DNA from: Lithobates sylvaticus
Taxonomy: Eukaryota; Chordata; Amphibia; Anura; Ranidae
DNA: 64,000 bases
Direction of reading: 5' to 3'
Assembly: GCA_028564925.1 (NCBI GenBank)
Contig: CM053026.1
Location: 600,523,107 to 600,587,106, forward strand
Shown: positions 1 to 10,130 of the stretch, one piece after another
Layout of the letters: each line of letters opens with the position of its first letter
Numbering within the stretch: position 1 is the first letter of the stretch
Notes under the pieces: model-generated
The model's database searches: none
The model's input: only the letters and a program-made list of their open reading frames with translations
What the model was told of the DNA's origin: nothing
Made by a program: the position numbers and the translations under genes

Positions 1-77
1 TATTTTTTAGGACAGGCTGGGTGCAATCTATTTTTTAGGATAGGCTGGGTGCAATATATAGAACAAGCTGGGCGCAA
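1..77 (+). repeat. 50-bp minisatellite, left block
   Basis: Tandem units built from the phrases TTTTTAGGACAGGCTGGGTG and TATAGAACAAGCTGGG. The same array, in the same orientation, resumes at 54511-54617 and 59944-60357. The last unit carries the variant TGGGCGCAA directly against the foldback element that begins at 78. Confidence 0.85.
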
Positions 78-1714
78 GGGACATACTAAAAGGAATGATG
101 GAATGCCCATAGACTTTAACAGGGAGATGGAATGCCCATAGAGGATAATGGAACAAAGTGGAATGCCCATAGAGAATAATGGAAAAATAATTAAATTAGT
201 GAGAGAGTTTTTTTTTTTTTTGAAAACCTACTTTTAAATATCAGTGGCCATGTTTAATATTGAGATTAGGTGGTATTATTATTGTTTTTATGCCATAACA
301 AAGGTAAATGACAGAAGGGAATGTCCATAGAGTATAATGGGAAGCAAAATATGAACTCATTTGCACGCAGATCTTGGAGACATAGGGATTTCACCTTTCC
401 CACAGTTGTTCCTCATGTAGAATAGATTGTAAGATTGAGATTATTTGGGATTACAGCTGTTTTCCATGGACAGATATAAAAGAATTCCAAGTGTATAATG
501 GGATGCAAAATGGGACCTGGAATCAAAACCAATCAACATATCAGATTAATCCTTGGCAGACATACTCTCCATGTTGAGTGCCAATGTTTCAAATTGAGAT
601 GATATGGGATTAGTATTGTATTCTATGGAATGACAAAGGTGAATGACAGAAGGGAATGCCCATAAAGTATAATGGAAAGCAAAATATAAACTTTTTTGAA
701 GGCAAATCTGAGAGACATAGCAATTTATTCTTTCCCACAGATGTTCCTCAAGTAGAGTAGCAGATTGAAATTATTTGGGATTACAGCTGTTTTCTATGGA
801 ATGATAGAAAAGAATGGCCATAGGGTATAATGGGAAGCAAGATGTGACCCGGAGTCAAAACCAATTAACATATCAGATCAATCTTTAGCAGACATACTTT
901 CTATGTTCAGTAATGATGTTCAAAAATGAAAAGAAGCGGGATTATTATTGTTTTCTATGGAATGACAAAGGTGAATGATGGAAGGGAATGCCCATAGAGT
1001 ATAATGGGAAGCAAAATAAAAACTTGTTTGCAGGCAAATCTGAGAGACATAGTGATTTATCCTTTCCCACAGGTGTTCCTCAAGTAGAGTAGCAGATTGT
1101 AAGATTGAGATTATTTGGGATTAAAGCTGTTTTCTATGGAATGACAGATAAATGTTAGAAAGGAATGCCCATAGAGTATAATGGGAAGCAAGATGTGACC
1201 CGGAGTCAAAACCATTCACCATACCAAATGAATCTTTAGCAGACATACTCTCCATGTCCACTGGCGATGTTTGAAAATTGAGATGAAGTGGAATTATTAT
1301 TGTTTTCCATTGAAATGACAAGGCTGAATGACAGAAAGCAATGCCCATAGAGTATAATGGAAAGCAAGATGTCACCTAGAGTCAGAACCATTGGTCATAT
1401 CAGATCAATCTCTAGCAGACATACTCTCTATCTTCAGTGATTTTCAAAATTTAGATGAAGCGGGATTATTATTGTTTTCTATGGAATGACAAAGGTGAAT
1501 GACAGAAGGGAATGCCCATAGAGTATAATGGGAAGCAAGCTACAAACTAGTTTGCAGGAAAATTGAGAGACATAGCAACTTTACCTTTCCCACAGTTGTT
1601 CCTCAAGTAGAGTAGCCGATAGTAAGATTTAGATAATTTGGGATTATTGCTGTCTTCTATAGAATAACAGATGAATGACAGAAAGGAATGCCCATAGACT
1701 TTAACAGGGAGATG
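78..1714 (+). repeat. Satellite-like array, left arm of foldback copy 1
   Basis: Recurring phrases such as GGAATGCCCATAGAGTATAA alternate between two diverged monomers of about 165 bp, giving a dimer period of about 330 bp (for example GAAGGGAATGCCCATA near 651 and again near 981). The dimer has two recognisable halves. One holds CAGACATACTCTCCATGTTC and the other holds CCTTTCCCACAGGTGTTCCT. I see no coding potential and no ribozyme core in the unit. Confidence 0.85.
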
Positions 1715-1900
1715 GAGCGATCACGTGGTAAATGGCTGCTGTCAGCGACCATTTAACGTGATCCATGATGCGCCGGGTCCGGTCACTGATACTCCTGTGT
1801 GTGCGCGCCTGCGATTCTGGGAGGACGTCATAGTAGGCCGTCCCTGAGTTATCGTGCCACGCTGTAGCCATCATTTGGCAATAGCGCAGTTGTTAAAGGG
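1715..1900. repeat. Fragment of a TTAA-type element
   Basis: This GC-rich segment (GATGCGCCGGGTCCGGTCAC and following) ends at a TTAA (1901-1904). It matches 48055-48200 in copy 2, and in inverse orientation resembles the left portion of the element at 6011-7323. Both foldback copies carry it, so it entered before they separated. Confidence 0.6.
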
Positions 1901-2003
1901 TTAAATCAAGGTGTGACACTTATGCAGTGTAGCCAGAATACTTCTTTTAAGATTGCATCCAATGGGGACCTCCTCAATTTTGCAAAAAACATACATCAAA
2001 AAA

Positions 2004-2251
2004 ATTGAAGATGCAATCCCAATCTTTGCAATATTCTCTTTAATTGAAATATTCATATACATGGCAGGTAATCTGAGATCAGCGACTGCACAGTTTCAAC
2101 CATAGCATGTTCTTCATCAAGCAGCATGTGTGCTTGATGAAGAACATTGTTATGTTCGAAACTGTGCATTCGCTTATCTTAGATTACCTGTAATGTATAA
2201 GATTATTTGAAGTAAAGAGAATATTGCAAAAATCGGGATCGCATCTTCAAT
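2004..2251. repeat. Palindromic core of foldback copy 1
   Basis: A nearly 250-bp inverted repeat. ATTGAAGATGC at 2004 pairs with GCATCTTCAAT at 2241-2251, and GGCAGGTAATCTGAGAT pairs with ATCTTAGATTACCTG. The apex lies near 2128. Flanking the apex, on both strands, is the motif CTTGATGAAGAACAT followed by a short stem and GAAAC (on + at 2133-2161). The same core recurs at 48311-49375 (interrupted) and inverted at 36860-37343. Confidence 0.8.
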
Positions 2252-2276
2252 TTTTATACATAAAAAACTGTCTTAA

Positions 2277-3180
2277 CCACTTAAGCCCCGGACCAGGCCC
2301 CTTTTTGCGATTCGGCACTGCGTCTCTTTAACTGACAATTGCGCGGTCGTGCGACGTGGCTCCCAGACAAATTTGGCGTCCTTTTTTTTCCCACAAATAG
2401 AGCTTTCTTTTGGTGGTATTTGATCGCCCCTGCGGTTTTTATTTTTTGCGCTATAAACAAAAATAGAGCGACAATTTTGAAAAAAATGCAATATTTTTTA
2501 CTTTTTGCTATAATAAATATCCCCAAAAAAATATATAAAAAAAAAATGGCAATTATCGATTATTGATTGGTTTGCGCAAAAGTTATAGCGTTTACAAAAT
2601 AGGGGATAGTTTTATAACATTTTTATTAATATTTTTTTTTTACTAGTAATGGCGGCGATCAGCAATTTTTATTGTGACTGCGACATTATGGCGGACACAT
2701 CGGACATTTTTGACACATTTTTAGGACCATTTTTATTTATACAGAAATCAGTGCTATTTAAATGCACTGATTCCTATGTAAATGACACTGGCAGTGAAGG
2801 AGATAATCACTAGGGGGCAAGGAGGGGTTACGTCAGTGTGTGTGTTTTTTTTTTGCAGTAGGGGGCGTGGCTTTACGTCTGACGTCACTGATCGGCTTTC
2901 CCGATGACAGGGAACAGCCGATCAGTGACAGGCAGTGTAGGAAGCACGGGGAGAGGTTTGTTTACACAGAGGTTTGTTCTTCAGCTCTGTGACCCGATCG
3001 CGGGACACCATCGGCCATCGGGTCCGCTGGTGCCGCGGTCACGGAGCTCAGGACCGAGTCGCGAGCGCGGCGTGCGCACGACCCATGGCTGGGCTCCCTA
3101 AGGGCCACGTACAGGTACGTGGTTTTGCCCAGCCGTGCCATTCTGCCGAAGTATATGTGCAGGAGGCGGTCCTTAAGCGG
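2277..3180. mobile_element. TTAA-flanked (piggyBac-like) non-autonomous element
   Basis: TTAA at 2273-2276 and at 3181-3184 flank termini CCACTTAAG and CTTAAGCGG, which form an inverted repeat. The homologous site in foldback copy 2 (near 49396) reads CTGTCTTAAATAAAGG with no insert, so this is a clean empty-site comparison. Inside are the frog-type block CTATAAACAAAAATAGAGCG, a T-rich stretch, and a GC-rich right end with the palindrome CCACGTACAGGTACGTGG. There is no transposase. piggyBac is preferred over Kolobok because the termini begin CCA, but the family is inferred from the target site only. Confidence 0.85.
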
Positions 3181-3214
3181 TTAAATAAAGGCAAAGACTT
3201 TAAATGAGGCTATT

Positions 3215-3893
3215 GTCTCAGAAGGAATACATGTCCCTTTTAAATAGCTATATCTTTCAGGTTTGCCTGCAAAAGAGTTGATATATATTATACTCTATGG
3301 GCATTTCCTGCCTTCATTCCTTAGAAAACAATTATAATCCAATTTGAAATATTGCCACTGAATTTGGAAAATATGTCTGCTAAAGATTTATTTGATATGT
3401 TGAATAGTTCTGACTCCGGGTCACATCTTACTTCCCATTATACTCTATGGGCATTCCTTTCTATCATTTATCTGTCATTCCATAGAAAACAGCTGTAATC
3501 CCAAATAATTTAAATTTTTGAATCTGCTACTCTACTTGAGGAACACCTGTGGGAAAGGTGAAGTTGCTATGTCTCTCAGATTTGCCTGCAAACAAGTTTA
3601 TATTTTGCTTCCCATTATACTCTATGTGCATTCCCTTCTGTCATTCACCTTTTGTCATTCCATAGAAAACAATAATAATCCCGCTTCATCTCAATTTTGA
3701 ACATCACCACTAAACATAGAGAGTATGTCTACTAAAGATTGATCGGATATGACTAAAGATTCTGACTCCAGGTCACATCTCGCTTCCCATATACTCTATG
3801 GGCATTCCTTTCTTTTATGTTTCTGTCATTCCATAGAAAACTGCTGGAATCACAAATAATCTCAATATTACTATATCCTTGAGGAACACTTCA
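3215..3893 (-). repeat. Satellite-like array, truncated right arm of foldback copy 1
   Basis: Inverted copies of the 330-bp dimer, with TTATACTCTATGGGCATTCC recurring at about 3290, 3436, 3615 and 3790. It matches 49480-49529 plus 52489-53100 in copy 2, but copy 1 lacks the L1 insertion present there. Confidence 0.8.
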
Positions 3894-3975
3894 ATCCATT
3901 TTGGAATGAGGCTGTAATAACAAAATGTGGAAAAAGTGAAGCTGTGTGAATACTTTGTGGATGTTCTGTACAGTA
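3894..3975. mobile_element. Terminal fragment of a Tc1-like element
   Basis: CCATTTTGGAATGAGGCTGT followed by ACAAAATGTGGAAAAAGTGA and GAATACTTTGTGGATG is the terminal region of a common vertebrate Tc1 family. Only one end is present. A left end of the same family lies at 33219. Confidence 0.65.
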
Positions 3976-4029
3976 ATCTGTACAGTTTATTATCCTGACA
4001 AGAGCATACCCCCCACAGTGCAGAAACCA

Positions 4030-4840
4030 CACTTTCTTCTCCAATCAGCCATAACATTATGAGCACCCAATGAATAGGGAGTATGTCCGCTCAGCCCTGA
4101 CCCGTCTCATCATGGACTCCACCAGTCCTCTGAAGGTATTGCTGTGATATCTGCCACCAAGCCTTCTCTAGCAGATCCTGGAAGTCAGAGCTCTCCAACC
4201 TTTTTGGCACCGGCTGCATGGAGGAAAATTGTGCCAAGGCCCAGGGGGGATTTATCGGGTCAATAGCTGGTGTTCTGGTGTTGGTGCTTCAATCATCACG
4301 GCACCATGGTTGTTATGGTGTCAGAATGATTGAAGCACGATATTTCTATTATTACATTGTAATAGAAATTAAATAGTTCAACTCACCATAATGGAGAATC
4401 AGTGGGAGCCCCAAATGTGTCCCTTTTCACCAGATGAGGATTGTCACTGCATTGGTGGCACTGGTCTATTGAACACAGAGGCCTCAGTGCAGTGCTCATT
4501 CTTGTGATGATAGGTGGGCGGTGAGATATGATGTCATCTCCGCTCGCCAGCCCGCTTCTCTCACCTGCCTGCCGTGCAATGTTATGCCGCCCGCTGTGGC
4601 CCGGCTGAATAGACACTATGGATCGTGGGTTGGAGACCCCTGCTGCAAGTTCATTTGGATTGAGATCTGGAGAATTTGGAGGCCAAGTCAACACCACAAA
4701 CTGGTTGTTGTGTTCCTCAAACCATTCTTGCAGTGTGGCAGGGCACATTATCCTGCTGAAAGAAGCTGCTGCCATCAGGGAATATGGCTTCCATAAAGGG
4801 GTGGACTCGGTCACTAACAATGTTTAGGTGGGTGGTACCC
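4030..4840 (-). pseudogene. Tc1-like transposase remnant
   Basis: The minus strand encodes WFEEHNNQFVVLTWPPNSPD followed by LNP, the conserved C-terminal DDE region of Tc1 transposases, where the last catalytic acidic residue lies in the segment after SPDLNP. Upstream on the same strand lie the LFQQD-type equivalents in decayed form. The terminal region at 4044-4065 (CCATAACATTATGAGCACCC) matches the known end of this family. The N-terminal DNA-binding half is absent, and a hAT-type MITE interrupts the remnant at 4186-4642. Confidence 0.75.
4186..4642. mobile_element. hAT-type MITE inside the Tc1 remnant
   Basis: Left end CAGAGCTCTCCAACC and right end GGTTGGAGACCCCTG are inverted. The flanking 8-bp direct repeats are CTGGAAGT (4178-4185) and CTGCAAGT (4643-4650), with one mismatch. 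An 8-bp duplication and CAG...CTG ends fit hAT elements. The interior is non-coding and contains TTTTTGGCACCGGCTGCATG. Confidence 0.7.
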
Positions 4841-5310
4841 GACTCTCAGGGGAGGGTCACACAGGAAGTTGTTGATCAGAGGAGAGGGGCGGGGACACAC
4901 TGCTACCTTCTACAACAACACAACCGGTAAGTAATGGAAGGGGCGTAGACAAGAAGGGGAGTGGGAGGGACCCGCTCCATACCCAAGACTTCCCTTCCCT
5001 CCCCGACCAATCCCAGAGAAACTTGGGAGCAGCCAGACTCCTCCCAGGAGAAGGATTAGAGGTGGTGGGAGTGGGCAGTGGCTGCAGCTTGGAGTGGGCG
5101 GGACCTGGGGCTACAGCGTGTGTCCCAACTTCTCACCGACCAATCCCAGAGTGGAAGGACCAAAAGACATGGGGGGTGGGCGGTGACTGGATTAAGGGAT
5201 AGGCGGGGACTAGAACGATAACGAGCGCTCCGATTTGTCCAATTTGTCACCAACCTGGAGAGGCTGGGGAGGAGGGGTTGCCAGTTTTATTCATAGATCC
5301 CTACCGACCA
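4841..5310. repeat. GC-rich stretch with recurring GACCAATCCCAGAG motif
   Basis: The phrase CCGACCAATCCCAGAG or a close variant occurs near 5003, 5137 and 5308, spaced 130-170 bp apart, with shared surrounding words such as GGGCGGGGAC and GTGGGCAGTGGCTG. It looks like a short degenerate tandem array. No gene is visible. The CCAAT-box resemblance is probably incidental. Confidence 0.4.
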
Positions 5311-5311
5311 A

Positions 5312-5590
5312 TCCTGGAGATGAGAGACACGGCTCCATACCCCAACAGGTCATGTTTTAAGGATTTCCATTAAGGACTGGAGATGAGAAACACAGCTCTA
5401 TGACCCGACAGGTCATGTTTTCAGGATTTCCCTGAGATGAAACAGCAGTTTAACTGATTAAATCACCTGTGCAAAATAATGGAAATCCTGAAAACATGGC
5501 CTGTTGAGGTATAGAGCCGTGTTTCTCATCTCCAGTCCCTAATGGAAATCCTGAAAACGTGGCCTGTTAATATGGCCTAGAGGACTGGTG
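5312..5590. repeat. Palindromic repeat (MITE-like)
   Basis: GGAGATGAGAAACACAGCTC (5379) pairs with GAGCCGTGTTTCTCATCTCC (5514), and ACAGGTCATGTTTTCAGGAT pairs with ATCCTGAAAACATGGCCTGT. The centre lies near 5455. A second, outer partial copy of each arm flanks the palindrome (5314-5370 and 5545-5585), so the unit was partly duplicated. It is non-coding. Confidence 0.65.
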
Positions 5591-6006
5591 TCTGGGTTTG
5601 GGTAAGCTTCCTATGCTATTCCTTACTGACCACCATGTATAATTCTGTAAATATGGTTTTAATGATTTGTTTTATGTAATTCAGATTAAAACAATTGATG
5701 TATGCGGCGCCCATGAAGAAGCAGAAATTTTCTGCGAAACATGTCGCCTCCTCTGCATCCCAACATCTTTTTAGTTTTCTTTCACTATTTGTCAAATCTA
5801 TAATGACTATGTGATTTTTAAGTGATAATATGTGAATACATTTATATTTTCTTTAATTATCTTTATTTTTGTGTGGTTACCTTGACAACAGTTATTAAAT
5901 ATCTCCGGTAAAAATCCTATTCACCCAGAGGAAGCAGCGTCTCCCTCATTCTGTATTTCTTTTATTACTACTATGTTTATTAAAAACGGGAACGTTTACA
6001 AACACT
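5591..6006. other. Unassigned repeat with stem-loop motif
   Basis: No gene. At 5713-5750 lies ATGAAG, then a perfect stem GCAGAAA/TTTCTGC, then GAAACATGTCG. This is one of several sites in the window with the same GATGAAG-stem-CGAAAC layout. The rest is AT-rich. Confidence 0.4.
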
Positions 6007-6010
6007 TTAA

Positions 6011-7323
6011 CCACATGCCGACCGCGCTATAGTCGAAAGACGGCTACAGCGCGGTCGGCTTATCCTGGGAGGACGTCCTACGGACGTCCTCCCAGAAACA
6101 TGCTCCCGCGCGCCCCCTGGGGCGCGCACTCGGGAACATCCGTGACCGCCGGGTCCCGAGGACCCGGCGCATCACGGATCACGGTAAACAGCCGCTGATA
6201 GCGGCCGTTTACCACGTGATCGCTCCGTCAAATGACGGAGCGATCACATGTACACAAACCGGCGTCACGTCATGACGCCAGTTCCTCCCTCCCCTCTCTG
6301 TACCGATCGGTACAGAGAAGGGAGAGGGGGAGAGACGGGACCAGCGCTGTGGGCTGGATGTATAGTGCCCACAGCGCTGGCCAATACACTGCCACCGCTG
6401 TGCAATACTCTGCCACCACTGTGCAATGCTCTGCAATCACTGTGCAATGCTCTGCCACCACTGTGCAATGCTCTGCAATCACTGTGCAATGCTCTGCCAC
6501 CACTGTGCAATGCTCTGCCACCACTGCAATGCTCTGCCACCACTGTGCAATGCTCTGCCACCACTGTGCAATGCTCTGCAATCACTGTGCAATGCTCTGC
6601 CACCACTCACTGTGCAATGCTCTGCCATCACTGTGCAATGCTCTGCCACCACTGTGCAATGCTCTGCCACCACTGTGCAATGCTCTGCCACCACTGTGCA
6701 ATGCTCTGCCACCACTGTGCAATGCTCTGCTCTGCCACCACTGCAATGCTCTGCCACCACTGTGCAATGCTCTGCCACCACTGTGCAATGCTCTGCACCA
6801 CTGTGCAATGCTCTGCCACCACTGTGCAACGCTCTGCAACCACTGTGCAATGCTCTGCCACCACTGTGCAATACTCTGCCACCACTGTGCAACACTGTAA
6901 TACTCTGCCAATACTCGCCAATACTCTGCCAATACTCTGCCAATACTCGCCAATACTCTGCCAATACTCGCCAATACTCTGCCAATACTCGCCAATACTC
7001 GCCAATACTCTGCCAATACTCTGCCAATACTCGCCAATACTCTGCCAATACTCTGCAATAATTTTTAATAGAAACAAAGAATTTTTTTTTTTTTTTTTTT
7101 ACAGAATTTTCTGTATTTTTTGATTTATAGCGCAAAAAATAAAAAACCCAGCGGTGATTAAATACCACCAAAAGAAAGCTCTATTTGTGTGAAAAAAAGG
7201 ACACAAAATTCATTTGGGTACAGTGTTGCATGACGGAGTAATTGTCATTCAAAGTGAGAGAGCACCGAAAGCTGAAAATTGGTCTGGTTAGGAAGGGGGT
7301 TTAACTGCCCAGTGGGTATGTGG
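6011..7323. mobile_element. TTAA-flanked (piggyBac-like) element carrying a VNTR
   Basis: TTAA at 6007-6010 and 7324-7327 flank termini CCACATGCC and GGGTATGTGG. The left portion is GC-rich with a palindrome around CCGCGCTATAGTC, then GACGGAGCGATCAC and a pair of inverted CCCTCTCTGTACCGATCGGT blocks. The right portion holds the shared frog block AAATACCACCAAAAGAAAGC. A minisatellite occupies 6395-7055. No transposase is present. Confidence 0.8.
6395..7055. repeat. VNTR inside the TTAA element (21-bp units, two subtypes)
   Basis: About 24 units of CTGTGCAATGCTCTGCCACCA (6400-6898), with scattered AATCA variants and some truncated units, pass into a second array of CAATACTCTGC and CAATACTCGC words (6898-7055). 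Because 21 is a multiple of three, all six frames are open over long stretches. These open frames are artefacts, not genes. Confidence 0.9.
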
Positions 7324-7327
7324 TTAA

Positions 7328-7629
7328 GTAATAAGACAGCGCTCAATGGAATACTTCAGTTAAGGTATACTTGTACAAAAGAGATGGTGGTTCCGCTGAG
7401 TTTGAAATAGCAGCACAAGCTCAGCCGAATGACCGCTATAGAAATGTCAGTGAAGACAGTTGGTAACAAGAGAATATTATATACTGCATATACACCTATA
7501 AACAATTTGAGACCACTGGAATGTCACCTGAAAGGATAAATATGGATGGTATAAGGCCCTTTAAGTAGCAATGGCAGAATGTCCCTGTTGCAGATCTGAT
7601 GGTCTTCACCAGCAGTCGGAGTTAATTAA
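7328..7629. other. No gene seen
   Basis: Sequence between the TTAA element and the L2 LINE. I see no open frame, no terminal repeats and no recognisable family. Confidence 0.4.
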
Positions 7630-9492
7630 TTGTATCCAATGACACAGAATTATCAGAAGGCAATCTTCAAAGCAAAAAAAGATTATTTCTCAAATACCAT
7701 CTCAGCGGCCTTAAACCGCCCCCGGGAACTTTTTAAAATAGTCGCTCAGTCGATGAACCCGGCATGCTTAGAGCCCCCCGCAAATGAAACCCAAGATTTC
7801 TGCAATGAATTATCATTTTTTTTCATCAATAAAATCGACAACATCAAGGAAACAATTGATCAGAAAAAGACATCAGACGGCAGGCAACCAGAGCAAAAAG
7901 TCTATATCGACACAAACTTCCCACAACCACCAAAGTTTTCTCTGATCCCAATTACCACGGATACTACTAAAAACATCATCAAAAATCTCAGAGACGGCAC
8001 ATCCTCCATTGACATCATCCCCACAAAATTCCTGAAAGAATGCTCCGACATCCTGGCTCCCACCATAACGCACCTCATAAATCAATCGTTCAAAGAAGGG
8101 ATTGTTCCAGGCGCCCTCAAACAAGGCATCATCAAACCCCTGCTAAAGAAACCCAACCTCGACCCCCGGGACCCTAACCATCGCAGACCGATAACAAGCT
8201 TGAACAACATCTCCAAGGTTATGGAGAAAGCGGTAGTACAACAGATACAACGCCACCTGGACACACACACACTCCTGGACCCGTTGCAATCAGGATTCCG
8301 CCCAGGCCATGGGACAGAAACCGCACTCCTGAAGATTTGGGATGATGCCCTCGAAGCAGTGGATGACGGAGATTCATGTCTCCTGGTACTATTGGACCTC
8401 AGTGCAGCGTTTGATATTGTGGACCACAACACTCTACTCATCCGCCTTACAGAAGTAGCGGGAGTCACTGGCTCAGATCTACAATGGTTCGCATCCTTCC
8501 TAGGAAATCGCTCTCAGACAGTGAAACTAGGAGCATTCACCTCTGAAACCCGGGCAATCTCCTGTGGAGTCCCTCAAGGATCACCCTTTTCGCCAGTGCT
8601 CTTCAACATCTACATTCGCCCACTCCTTAACATCATCAGAAGATCAGACCTCTGCTTCCACTCGTACGCCGACGACACTCAATTATATTTTCGTATCACC
8701 GGACAAAAAGACCATCATCAGCAATTAGAAAAATGCCTCACTATGATAGACGACTGGATGACCACTAGCTCCCTCAAACTTAATGAATCAAAAACAGAAC
8801 TTCTTATTCTACATGCAAATCATAACCCCCTAACCAAGATCCCTTGGACACCTCCTACCATCTTTGGACGGACCATCACCACTAGGACCAAGGCCAAGAG
8901 TCTCGGAGTCATTTTTGACTCAGAAATGTCAATGGATGCCCAAATAGGAGCAGTGGTCAGTGGATCTCACCATCTGCTCCGCCTGCTACGCAGACTTATC
9001 CCCTTCATTCCAAAGGAGGACAAAGCAGTGGTAGTTGGAACAGTCATCAATTCTCGACTTGACTATGCTAACTCCCTTTACATAGGATTACCCCAATATC
9101 AACTTGCGCGCCTACAACTTATCCAAAACACGGCGGCAATACTGATAACAGGGAAAAAACCCTGGGAATCCATCTCCCCTTCCCTGAGGAACCTACATTG
9201 GCTAAATGTAAGGAATCGGGTCGCATTCAAGACCCTCTGCCTCATCCACAAATGCGCACATGGAAACGCTCCGCAATACCTTCGTGAGAAAATAAAACAC
9301 TACACACCGAATCGCAGTCTTCGATCGGCTAATCAAAATCTTCTCCTCATTCCTAAATCCCGCTACAAATCAAAGGGGGAACGGAGATTCGCTGTCCAAG
9401 GGCCACGGATATGGAACGCTCTACCAACCGACATTCGCATGGAAGAAAACCATCAGGCCTTCAGGAAGAAACTCAAGACCTACCTCTTCTAG
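7630..9492 (+). CDS. L2-clade LINE reverse transcriptase (5'-truncated ORF2)
   Basis: An uninterrupted 620-codon frame. Residues 1-100 look like the linker that follows the endonuclease domain in full-length L2 elements; the endonuclease itself is missing, so the insert is 5'-truncated. The reverse transcriptase core shows QSGFRPGHGTETALL (about 230-244), [12 protein letters not shown] with the first catalytic Asp (255-266), GVPQGSPFSPVLFNIY (313-328) and YADD (346-349). The C-terminal part has GVIFDSEMSMDAQI and SRLDYANSLY, typical of L2 and CR1. The first in-frame Met need not be a real start. With no stop or frameshift in 1.86 kb, the insertion is probably fairly young. It cannot be autonomous without the endonuclease. 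Confidence 0.9.
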   Translation: MYPMTQNYQKAIFKAKKDYFSNTISAALNRPRELFKIVAQSMNPACLEPPANETQDFCNELSFFFINKIDNIKETIDQKKTSDGRQPEQKVYIDTNFPQPPKFSLIPITTDTTKNIIKNLRDGTSSIDIIPTKFLKECSDILAPTITHLINQSFKEGIVPGALKQGIIKPLLKKPNLDPRDPNHRRPITSLNNISKVMEKAVVQQIQRHLDTHTLLDPLQSGFRPGHGTETALLKIWDDALEAVDDGDSCLLVLLDLSAAFDIVDHNTLLIRLTEVAGVTGSDLQWFASFLGNRSQTVKLGAFTSETRAISCGVPQGSPFSPVLFNIYIRPLLNIIRRSDLCFHSYADDTQLYFRITGQKDHHQQLEKCLTMIDDWMTTSSLKLNESKTELLILHANHNPLTKIPWTPPTIFGRTITTRTKAKSLGVIFDSEMSMDAQIGAVVSGSHHLLRLLRRLIPFIPKEDKAVVVGTVINSRLDYANSLYIGLPQYQLARLQLIQNTAAILITGKKPWESISPSLRNLHWLNVRNRVAFKTLCLIHKCAHGNAPQYLREKIKHYTPNRSLRSANQNLLLIPKSRYKSKGERRFAVQGPRIWNALPTDIRMEENHQAFRKKLKTYLF

Positions 9493-9582
9493 AAGCTCGA
9501 CAACCAAATGCCAATACAGCGCCTTGAGGCGATTCAGTTCGCATTGTAGCGCTATACAAGTTATTCATTCATTCATTCAATA
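9493..9582 (+). mobile_element. 3' end of the L2 LINE with (ATTC)n tail
   Basis: GCCTTGAGGCGATTCAG and GTAGCGCTATACAAGTTA followed by repeated ATTC is the standard L2-type 3' terminus, with a short tandem tail instead of poly(A). I could not identify a convincing target duplication. Confidence 0.8.
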
Positions 9583-9885
9583 GGGTGGAGTAACAGAGTG
9601 GTAGTATATCTTGTACTGACTTAGTTAAAGAACTTATGGACAGTGTTCAGATACAGGTGCAGTGAAGTGAAACCAAGGTAAAGCTGTCTGTGCACAGTGT
9701 ACCAGTGAAACAAAGGAAAGGGTTACAAAACTGGGCAATAGCCCTCTCACCAACAACCAGGTCGATTCAATGCCTTCCCACGGCCGACTCCCGTATGGAT
9801 GACCTGGCAGTAGTTCCGCTTGTGATGATCACCCGTTGCGAGTGGGTCGCTGCACTGTAGTAATAGTGTTGATCAGATGTCCAAT
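9583..9885. other. No gene seen
   Basis: Unique-looking sequence between the L2 tail and the short retroposon. I see nothing assignable. Confidence 0.4.
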
Positions 9886-9898
9886 GAACAGCAAGCAG

Positions 9899-10064
9899 CT
9901 ATGAGTAAGCACTGATCCTAGTGCGAAACGCGTTAGCTTTTGTACCCCTTTTACCCTTTTGCTGTGGACCATTGGATGTGATGTGATTTTGATTTTTTAT
10001 TAAACAACACAGAATTTTATCTTTTTCCGGTGTGCGGCTGTCTAGAGTTCTTCTGCTGCTTCCT
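9899..10064 (+). mobile_element. 166-bp retroposon with stem-loop 5' end and 13-bp target duplication
   Basis: Flanked by exact 13-bp direct repeats GAACAGCAAGCAG (9886-9898 and 10065-10077). The insert starts CTATGAGTAAGCACT, forms a stem GCACT/AGTGC, and continues CGAAACGCGTTAGC. The outer CTA/TAG can pair to form a second short helix. A relative with the same 5' end lies at 61504-61655. A long target duplication implies target-primed insertion, as for a SINE. There are no clear tRNA A/B boxes and no poly(A) tail. The layout resembles, but does not match, a hammerhead ribozyme. Confidence 0.7.
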
Positions 10065-10130
10065 GAACAGCAAGCAGTGCTGGACCCCTTATTGTTCAGG
10101 CAGGAATGCTGTGGATTGCGTGGTTGGCAG

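Larger units (their letters stand above)
78..3893. mobile_element. Foldback-type element, copy 1 (right arm truncated)
   Basis: It begins GGGACATACTAAAAGG. Satellite-like arrays run in + orientation at 78-1714 and in inverted orientation at 3215-3893, on either side of a palindromic core. This is the architecture of foldback elements: long inverted arms made of tandem repeats. The right arm stops abruptly at about 3893 against Tc1 sequence, so the right terminus is missing. Copy 2 (41071-54510) keeps both termini. No transposase is visible. Foldback elements are usually grouped with Mutator-like elements, which make 9-bp target duplications; that assignment here is inference. Confidence 0.7.

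Noticed and set aside
78-1714. 330-bp satellite as a newt-type hammerhead satellite
   Set aside because: The period is similar to newt satellite 2, but I find no CTGANGA plus GAAA arrangement in the unit on either strand.
4383-4820. 145-codon minus-strand frame as a gene
   Set aside because: Only its middle part is Tc1 transposase; the rest translates a hAT-type MITE inserted into it.
6395-7055. CRISPR-like array
   Set aside because: Units are contiguous with no unique spacers, and the setting is eukaryotic.
6209-7171. Several long open frames on both strands
   Set aside because: They are produced by a 21-bp tandem unit, which keeps all frames open. The peptides are simple repeats (NALPPLC, CSATTVQ) in six frames, with no start context or family resemblance.
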